A stretch of 64,000 bases of DNA from Bettongia penicillata ogilbyi (lineage: Eukaryota; Chordata; Mammalia; Diprotodontia; Potoroidae). This document shows positions 56,680-64,000 of the stretch, one piece after another (the stretch's first letter is position 1; every line of letters begins with the position of its first letter). Where the stretch lies: the NCBI GenBank assembly GCA_023548195.1, contig JAJHZJ010000311.1:10059099-10123098 (forward strand), given 5' to 3'. The notes beneath the pieces were generated by a model, which saw nothing but the letters and a program-made list of their open reading frames with translations, was not told the origin of the DNA and ran no database searches. The position numbers were made by a program, and so were the translations under genes.

Positions 56680-57790
56680 GCAAGTAAGTATTACCAAGTA
56701 TCTACTCCGTGTTTAGGAAACATGCTTGGGCTCACAATATAAATGCAAAAGCAAAAAAAATGTAATAATGCACACACTTTCAAGGGGCTTACATCCTAAT
56801 TAGGAGAAATCATGAAATTGTGTGCATGTGCGTGCATGTGTGCACACATCTGAAAATATGTGCAAAGTAAGCTTAAAAGAGAAGGCCCTAGCAACTAGGA
56901 AAATAAGGGACCTCATGAGAAAGTAGATATTTGGTATGAAGCTTAAAAGAAATGGAAGACTCCAAGGAGTTAAAAGTGCAAAGGGGAGGAGTTCCAGGAA
57001 TGATGGAATCAGTACAAAAGGCACAGAAGCAGGAGAAAAAGAGGAAGTAAGGAAATATGGTTGTGATAGAGTGTGTGAACAGAAAAAAATGCCTTCCATG
57101 GACAAGTTGGATCAGAACAGACTAAGAAGACCTTTAAGTGATAACTGACCATGGCAAACTAGGAGCTCACTAGAGTTTTTTAAGTAGGGGGCGTCATGTG
57201 ATCAAACCAATTTTAGGAAAATCATTGTAATGACTATGCAGAGGATAAAATGGAAGTAGGTAGACTTGAGGTAGTGAGATTCATTAGGAAGCTTTTGTAA
57301 TATAATGAGGGCCTGAAAAAGGGTAGTGACTTTGTGAGTGAAGAAGGAGATGCATTTGAGAGATGTTATGAAGATGGAAATGAGAAGACAGATTGAATCT
57401 ACAGTATAATGTGTAAGAGTTAGGAATTGACGTTGACACCAACGTTGCACACCTGAGAGACTGGAAAGATGGTGATGGCTCAACAGTAAAGCAGTAATAG
57501 GGAAACTTTAAACTAGATGGATTAGGAGAAAAAGCTGATGAGTTCTTTTTTAGACATGTTGAATTTGAGATGCCAATAAATAACCACTTTTGAAATTCCA
57601 ATAAGCAGTTGGTGATGTGTGACTTGGAGCTCAGAAAAGAAATTAGGGTTGTATATACATATCTGTGAGTCATCTGCATGGAAATAATAATGAAACCTAT
57701 GGGATGTGATGAAGTCAATATGTAAGAGTACAAATATAGCCATAGTTAGTGGGCTTGACATGGACGGTGACCTAGCAAAGAAGACTGAGA
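56680..57790 (-). mobile_element. L2-clade LINE, ORF2 end and 3' UTR, antisense
   Basis: Minus-strand frame 57761-57522 reads HIDFITSHRFHYYF, then HADDSQICI, the reverse-transcriptase YADD catalytic box with Tyr changed to His (residues 28-31), then LQVTHHQLLIGISK, HLKFNMSKKELISF. An overlapping frame at 57733-57284 continues with PNPSSLKFPYY, PSFQSLRCATLVSTSI and NSYTLYCRFNLSSHFHL. 57020-56680 is the 3' part ('ccaggaatgatgg', 'gtatctactccgtgtttagg'). Frame breaks show it is inactive. Confidence 0.9.
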
Positions 57791-58519
57791 AGCAAATGAG
57801 CCATTAAGCCTCCCAAATCAAAGACTTTTTCAACAAATGATAAACACAGTTTATAGTCTTTACGTCTTCCAGTCAATTATGAAATAACAAAAATAAGGGC
57901 TTTCATTGAACAATGCTTTCAAAAATCTCTTTATTCCCTACTAATACTCTCTCACTGAGGATGTCATTGATTGGTATATAGATAACTCATAAAAAAGTCT
58001 TGTACAGATGGGAGAGTAGACATGTAGTTTGGTAATTGTTCATGTTTTATTTTTTTTTCCCCTATTGATAAGTTCGGTTTTCTGCTATGCTTTTGGTCTC
58101 TTCAAGGAATAGCTGTGGCCCATCCTTTCATTTAACTGTAACTTTCCTCTTTCTTCTACTTTCATTTATAGTAAAAATATTCAGATTAATACAGTTTGTT
58201 TCTCCAGTAGTTATTTTCAACTCCTTGGTCATTAACCAAGTTTCTCACATCTAGAAGACCAATAGGCAGATTAAAGTTTATAGCTGGTACAAACACTCTC
58301 GTTCTTATCACCTTCTTTCCCTTTTCTTGACACTCAACAGAAGGAGTTGGAGGAGCTAACCAGGATCGTAAGCCACTTTCTGTTTTGCTTTCTTTCATAG
58401 CTTGCCGTTAATAATAATAATAAAAATAGCAACAAATATGCTAATAATACCTGAGCAGTAATAAGCCTTTCTGTACTTAACAAGGCTGCTTCTCTGAAGG
58501 TAGTCTCTAGATGGATCCA
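57791..58519. other. Non-genic stretch, nothing recognised
   Basis: Contains an (AAT)n patch at 58407-58425. The frame at 58186-58398 has no known motif. Confidence 0.4.
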
Positions 58520-59770
58520 TACTTAAAGACTTCACAGAATGCTAGCCTTCAAGGACACAATCTTACCTCCATCACAAGATAAGGTGTCAGAGAAGATTAC
58601 CAATAACCTATCCCAATCTATCCTGATATATCTTCCACCTGAATTCTGCCATAAAATTGCCTTATACCAGTGTTGTTTTTTTGGGGCAAGAGAATCAAAT
58701 GTCTCTGATAAGGGCCTAAGACCCAAGATGTATAATAAACTAAGAAATATAAAGTCAAAAGTCATTTCACAATGGATACATGGTGAAAAGATAATCAGCA
58801 AATCGTTCTCAAAAAAAGAATTAGCCATTTGAAAGATTTTTTTTTCCAAATTACAAATACAAAAGAATTGTAAAACTCTGGGATGTCATCTTATTCACAA
58901 GAAGTTGTTAAAGATGACTAAATAAATTGTAAAACTTGGAGGTAGTAGGGAAAATAGGCATACTAATCTACTGTTCAAAAAATTATGAAATGTCCAAGTA
59001 TTCTGGGTAACAGTTTGGAACTATGATATTAAAAGGTTTATACCTTTTCACTCAGATCTCCCATTGCTAGGCATACACTCAAAGGTGATCAAAAGTAGAA
59101 AGAAAGGTCCCATATGTAACAAAAATATATAAATAATAGCAGCACCATTTTATAGGAAAAATGGATACAAAGTAGATGTGCATCTATTATAGTGTAAGAT
59201 TATGCTAGACTATGACTTCATTGTAAGAACTGATAAATATGAAAGTATGTAAAGATATATGAACTGATTCAAAGTGAACTAAGTAGAACCAAGAAAACAA
59301 TATATACAATACTACAACAATATAAATAGCAAGAATTAAAACTTAATATTAGAAATGCTGCTATGAAATTATAGCTATCAAACTTGTCCCCATAAGAAAT
59401 ATAAAAGGGCACACCTCCCTCCTTTCATTGGAAAGAACTATGAATATTGCACTCCATATTTCTGCATTTAATGTTGGACTTGGCTCATGTGTCAATTAAT
59501 TTTTAATGAATTGCCCCACCCCCACTCCCAGGATGTAGTAGTAAATGTCTAACAACCTGCTCTCTGTAGCATTTGCCAGTTTTTGAAGTGAAAATGCTCA
59601 CAGTGAGAACTTAATTTGGACCTCCCAAGTCCCAAAGAGCTGCTTCTGTTTACTACTACCTCACTCTCTTTCTTTTATATTCTTTATTTTGAAAGCATGT
59701 TTCACTAGTAGGGTATTAGAAAGGATGTGTGGGAAATAAAGATGACACAAAATCAAAAGATTTTGATATA
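58520..59770 (+). mobile_element. L1-type LINE, ORF2 end and 3' UTR, marsupial style
   Basis: The order matches the common marsupial L1 3' end: 'ggtagtagggaaaataggca' and 'tactaatctactgttcaaaa', 'ttctgggtaacagtttggaa', 'cagatctcccattgctaggc', 'agaaaggtcccatatgtaac', 'gaactgattcaaagtgaact', 'aagtagaaccaagaaaacaa' and 'atatacaatactacaacaat'. Both strands show chance frames at 58532-58849. No intact ORF2 remains. The 5' limit is uncertain. Confidence 0.8.
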
Positions 59771-59869
59771 ATAATTTTTAAATAACAACAGAAAATGAGG
59801 GGAGGATCTTTTGAGTAAAATTTCCTACTCCATGAAATAGAGACAATAAACTCAGAGACTCATATGTGT

Positions 59870-60045
59870 ATTTGACCTATTTGAGCTGGACAGGACATTG
59901 GAAACAGTATAATCTAAGCCTTCCCTTTTGGGAAAAGTAAATTGAAACCCAGAAAGGTAAAGATAACTTGTTCAATTTCACACAACTAGCCAGTGGGGGA
60001 CCTGGGACTAGAGCCCATATCTTTTGAAACCAAACATTACCTTCT
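59870..60045 (-). mobile_element. MIR-like SINE, antisense
   Basis: 'ttgagctggacaggacattg', 'aaattgaaacccagaaaggt', 'tttcacacaactagccagtg' and 'acctgggactagagcccata' in antisense order. Confidence 0.8.
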
Positions 60046-60999
60046 TCTAGGATTATTGACTTGTTTGAGGCAAACGTTTTATTTGGTACTGTATATAATT
60101 ATTTATATTGAACCAAATCTTTAGTTTTCTAAAAAATTAATTTAATTTAATTACCCTCAAAGCATCATTGTAAAGATCCATATAACCTTAAAATGCTAAA
60201 ATATGAATTATTATTATCTTATTAAATATCTCAAAGCAAATGCTATCAAGCTGGTAGAGGTAGATTGGAGGGGGGATGATTTTTCCAATTATTGTTTATC
60301 TTGATTCCCCCCCCAAAAAAAATTGAATATTGGTATTGAGCAATTCTATGGCAGAATTAGAGTGAAAACTGTATCAGGATGGGTTGGGATAAGTTATTGA
60401 CAGTCAGAGCCAAGCATAAGATAAGACTGCATGAACAGATAAAAGACAGTTCAGTTAGAGAGAGAGTTGTATGTAGCCTTCCCCACAGTCCCAATGTACA
60501 GCATGCTAGAGTGGTGACCATGATAAGCAGTGAGTAATGTACTCTCTTTCAAGGCTCAGCACCTCTGGCAGTCTGGATTTACTTAAGGATTTTAGGCAGA
60601 GTCTGCTTGTCAGCTGATACCTCACCAGTGAGGTGGAGTATGGGAACATGGACAAGTAGAAAAAGTGTAGAGGTCTCTAAAAATGAACTAGGAAGGCTTA
60701 CTCAGGATAAGGACAGTAGAATTACAACTGGTGCATCAGCAAATGTGCAGGACAGTATCCATAGCCAGAGCTAAAGAGGTAGAACTAGGTACAGTTTAAT
60801 CCTTGAGTGTTCCAGAGTTGTTTAACAAGAGACAAGCCTAGGAGAGTGGGGCCATAGACTCCTCTGGGTGATTCATTTGGAAGACATGAACGATTGAAAT
60901 CCTGACTGCATTAATTTTCAAAATCTGTTACTGTGATTAATACCCTAACTTTCTGCATTTGGCTTTGCTTTGGGGCAAAGCTAGGACTGTGCTTACTTT
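60046..60999. other. Non-genic stretch, nothing recognised
   Basis: 60100-60250 is AT-rich. 60340-60900 is of mixed composition with no family recognised and no coding frame of note. Confidence 0.4.
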
Positions 61000-61690
61000 C
61001 TTATAGGTACTTTGTTAGCAATTGAGATACACCATCATCAGGTGACTGGTAGGGCCTTAGCTTTGATTTTATGACCTAACAGCTAGACTTTCCATAGGTG
61101 TAGTTAACCAAGATATTTAAAAAGATATGCTTCCTCATGTAATGTTGCTGTTTTCTTCTATAATGAGATTCTGCATTCAAAGAACCAAATATTATGGCCT
61201 ATAATTTGGGAAAAGGATTAAAATAACAAATTCCTGAATATAAATGTTCTTTTTATAAATTTGTATTATAGATTATTATTTAACAGTGCTTTCCCCCAGG
61301 AATATATAGAACCAAGCCCCTTGATTTCAGTGGCATTAAAAGCTTCATGAAGTATTTTATTTGCTCTCTGGGCTTCATTGAAGCTTGGTTTTTAAAGCCC
61401 TTGCAAGTAGGTTTTCTGATTTGCCAATGCCTCCCCTTCATCACAGATGTAATGTTTTTTTTTAAACTCTGTTTTATTATGGTCTTTCCCTAGTGAAAAG
61501 TTGATGCTCTTGACATTTACTGTGACTCCTATGACCTCATCAACTTGCCGTGGCATTGAATTCAATGAACTTTTTCATTGTTAGATAAGTTTTTTCATTT
61601 GAAATTAAAAAGAATTGCATCCCATATCTTCCTTCACAATTATGGCATGAGTCTTATTGTATAAGTGACAATTCATGGGCCTAAATCCAC
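61000..61690. promoter_or_regulatory. Candidate conserved non-coding block
   Basis: Repeat-free, with long runs of non-random text ('ccttgatttcagtggcatta', 'gaagcttggtttttaaagcc', 'gaattcaatgaactttttca'), balanced composition and many TAAT and TGA(C/T) words. No coding frame. Regulatory function is inferred from texture and needs alignment. Confidence 0.3.
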
Positions 61691-61757
61691 CTTGTCTCTC
61701 TCCTCCCTCAAACACTCTAGCAAACTTTATGAGCTCTCAGCTTTAGTCAGTCTTGCA

Positions 61758-61785
61758 TCATTTTTTTTTTGGGGGGGTGGGGTGG
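61758..61785. repeat. T-run followed by G-run
   Basis: T-run at 61761-61770 directly followed by seven G and further G-rich sequence. Low complexity. Confidence 0.8.
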
Positions 61786-62234
61786 CATGGGGAATCAGAA
61801 CCCATCCAAATATGTAAAGTCTGCAAAGAGTAATCCAGAACCAAAGGCTAAGCAGCCTAAGGTAATTTATGAGGAAATGAAAATTAAATGAAGCATAAAA
61901 AGTATCTGAAAGCAAGTTCCAAAATCAAAGCAAAGGGGAGTCTTCAAGCATTAAGGCAGTGTCTACAGATACAGAGAAGGTCCTATCCATAGGTAATAAC
62001 AAGGAGATGAAATACCTTGACTTGCAAGTTTAGAGACTTCAAGACTCACTCCAGCTTTTAAAATATATCTCCACACTCTAGTTTCTAAAGTTTCTGGGCC
62101 TCTGGAAGAAGTGCTGAAACAGAAAAGATAATTATTATGGTCCCATATGTCCTATGTTTATCAGCTTGAAAGATCAGGAGTGCATTTTTTACTAATCAGA
62201 AAATTCTATACCTGTTTCAGCCTTATTTTTTAAT

Positions 62235-62420
62235 CAAAATATCATTTATGTAGTGTTCTAAAGTTAGTAAAGAGCTTTACATATTTTATCCTCACAACAA
62301 ACTTGTGAAGTAGGTGCTAGTATTCTCCTCATTTTACTGACGGGGAAACTGAGACAGAGATTCAAAGGCTTTGAGCTCATTTTTCCTGGCAATAGGTCTA
62401 GTAGTCTCTCTACTTGTGCA
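62235..62420 (-). mobile_element. CORE-SINE, antisense
   Basis: 'taaagagctttacatatttt', 'atcctcacaacaaacttgtg', 'cattttactgacggggaaac' and 'tgagacagagattcaaaggc' in antisense order. Confidence 0.85.
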
Positions 62421-62764
62421 CCTTCCAATTATAATTTTCATAATAAAAACCTCTTTGTCCACTTAACCATCATAAATCTATTTAGTTTACTTGATACACT
62501 GATTACCTTATCTGAGAATCAAGAGCTAAAGATGAAAGTTGGAAAACTAGAAAAATTAAATTGAATGTGGCATAGGTAGACCACGAGGATAACAATACAC
62601 CAATTGCTGTGATAATTACATGGAAAAAACCACAGCACAACAAAGAGAGTAAAGCTATAAAGCTGTAATGATCAAGTTTGACCTCAAAGAAGAAATTGAA
62701 GAATGTTCCTCCCTGTGGTTTCTCCACAGTAATTTTGCCATTCCATCCGGTGATGGATGATGTG
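62421..62764. other. Non-genic stretch, nothing recognised
   Basis: The minus frame at 62503-62844 (113 codons) has a hydrophobic centre but no family motif and overlaps a SINE. Not called as a gene. Confidence 0.4.
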
Positions 62765-62935
62765 TGGCAATAGAAAGACATGCCCAGGGAATCAGGTGTT
62801 TTACTCTTGCCTCTAATTGTAATGAGCTGTGTGACTTTGGTCAATTTACTTTATTTCTCTGGGCTTTATGGTCTGCATCTATAAAAATGAGAGGATTGGT
62901 GATAAATGGTCTCCAAGGTCACTTTCAGGTTATCA
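62765..62935 (+). mobile_element. MIR-like SINE, sense
   Basis: 'gagctgtgtgactttggtca', 'atttactttatttctctggg', 'atctataaaaatgagaggat' and 'aaatggtctccaaggtcact' in sense order. Confidence 0.85.
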
Positions 62936-62940
62936 CCTGA

Positions 62941-62992
62941 AACTATATTATATTATATATATAATAACAATATTATAATATATTATATTACT
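62941..62992. repeat. (TA)n-rich, partly palindromic
   Basis: 'ctatattatattatatatat' and 'attataatatattatattac'. AT-only, self-complementary stretches. Confidence 0.85.
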
Positions 62993-63179
62993 ATTTCATG
63001 TCATTTCTATTATTGCCTTCTAATTGGTGGAAATTCTAATCTAGTCAGATATGAAGAATCTGAAAAAAAGACAATACAATTTATAACAATGGAGGGATAC
63101 ATAGAAGTAAAGATAGTTCAAAGTTGATTTTGAAATTATAACTTACTTAAGGTTGTTCATTATTGTCTTGTGCATAAAA

Positions 63180-63290
63180 TAACAATTTTGGAACTTGGAG
63201 GGACTTTGGAGATTATCTACTTCAATCCTTTCATTTTATACACTTACTCAAAAATGACCTTTGTCTAAAGCCAGATATGATCTTAGACAA
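63180..63290 (-). mobile_element. MIR-like SINE fragment, antisense
   Basis: 'ggaacttggagggactttgg' with 'agattatctacttcaatcct' and 'ttcattttatacacttactc' is the antisense body. Confidence 0.65.
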
Positions 63291-63571
63291 AATTGTAAGG
63301 AACTGAAATTCGTCATGTGCATACTTCCTTATCTCCAGACACTTCTTGACATCTTTAGGGTTTCATCTCTCTTCTCATCCTTTTTGTTCAGATGTACTCA
63401 GTACCTGGAACTCATCGTCCTTGGTCTCATGCTTTCATTCTGGTTTCACAATTTCTCAGAGCCCAGAAATAATACTGAGAAATCCAACGTGAATTTCCTC
63501 TTCCTGACAGCTGCCTATACCACGCCCACCTATATGGACTGCATGGGCTTTGACATTCAAAGTCTTTGACA

Positions 63572-63786
63572 CAGAGATTCTTAACCTGTACTTCCAAGAG
63601 GTCTGTGGAGAGTTTTCAGTGGGTCTGTGAACTTGGATGGGGGGAAGAAATTGGATCTTTATTTTTATTAACTTATAATTGAATATTGGCATCTCCTTTA
63701 ACTATGAGAATATTATCAAGAAGGGATCTGTAGGCTTCACCAGCCTGTCAACAAGGTTTGTGGTACAAGAAAAGTGAAGAGCCCTA
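63572..63786. mobile_element. hAT-like non-autonomous DNA transposon
   Basis: Starts 'cagagattcttaacctgtac' and ends 'gtacaagaaaagtgaagagc' plus 'ccta', so the ends are imperfect terminal inverted repeats. Internal blocks 'gtctgtgaacttggatgggg' and 'agaagggatctgtaggcttc' with 'accagcctgtcaacaaggtt' match a mammalian-wide element also seen in part at 42996-43085 and 45185-45275. No transposase. Confidence 0.65.
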
Positions 63787-64000
63787 ACTCTACAATGCAG
63801 TGGCAGGGATTGGGCTCCACTTATTTCATACCATTCTCTTTCACATACAACTATTCTGGTGAAACCAGATATTTAACTATTTACTCATCTCAGCTTGCCT
63901 CTTCCTGCCTCTGTGTATTTGTTCACATTTTATATGACTCTATATCAGGGTTCCATAAACTCTGACTGCCAGGATCCTAATCCTCCTTGAAGATAGTGAC

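Noticed and set aside
62503..62844. 113-codon minus-strand frame with a membrane-like segment
   Set aside because: Its start lies inside a SINE and the rest has no known motif.

Overview
The window looks like nuclear DNA of a mammal, most probably a marsupial. The + strand is AT-rich and CpG-poor, and it is packed with old, mutated interspersed repeats. The repeat mix is what points to a marsupial: abundant tRNA-headed CORE-SINEs (MIR-like), SINEs whose 3' end copies a non-LTR LINE tail, long antisense L2-clade LINE relics, CR1/L3-type relics, marsupial-style L1 3' ends and two related solo LTRs. Family names are from memory of repeat consensus sequences and have not been checked by database search.

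I find no convincing protein-coding exon, rRNA, tRNA or functional ncRNA gene in the 64 kb. Nearly all long open frames are chance frames in low-complexity DNA or broken pieces of LINE open reading frames. The stretch is best read as intergenic DNA or the inside of a very large intron.

Layout. 1-4.2 kb: SINEs, a CA repeat, and a homopurine tract and a homopyrimidine tract that form an inverted pair. 4.3-5.9 kb: the 3' end of a LINE with a recognisable reverse-transcriptase C-terminus, followed by a palindromic hAT-like element. 6-11.3 kb: scattered SINEs and plain sequence. 12.4-13.4 kb: a candidate conserved non-coding block containing two diverged copies of an ~80 bp motif 170 bp apart. 14-19 kb: SINEs, LINE tails and a second candidate regulatory stretch with a ZNF143-like site. 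19.4-20.7 kb: an antisense CR1/L3-like LINE whose 3' end carries four ~60 bp tandem repeats. 21.5-22.1 kb and 38.2-38.8 kb: two copies of one solo LTR in opposite orientation, the second with a perfect 5 bp target duplication. 23.7-31.6 kb: SINEs, LINE pieces and microsatellites. 34-45 kb: L2-clade LINE relics, SINEs and an exact 44 bp tandem duplication. 45.4-46.2 kb: a probable L1 5' fragment. 47.6-49.5 kb: repeat-poor, candidate conserved non-coding DNA. 50.0-50.5 kb: a second type of LTR. 52.6-53.3 kb: a SINE nested in a CR1-like LINE. 56.7-57.8 kb: an L2-clade LINE with a mutated YADD motif. 58.5-59.8 kb: an L1 3' end. 61.0-61.7 kb: another candidate regulatory block. 62-64 kb: SINEs and a hAT-like element.

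No genes act together here. The functional candidates are the repeat-poor blocks, which could be distal enhancers of a gene outside the window. That is inference and needs a cross-species alignment.
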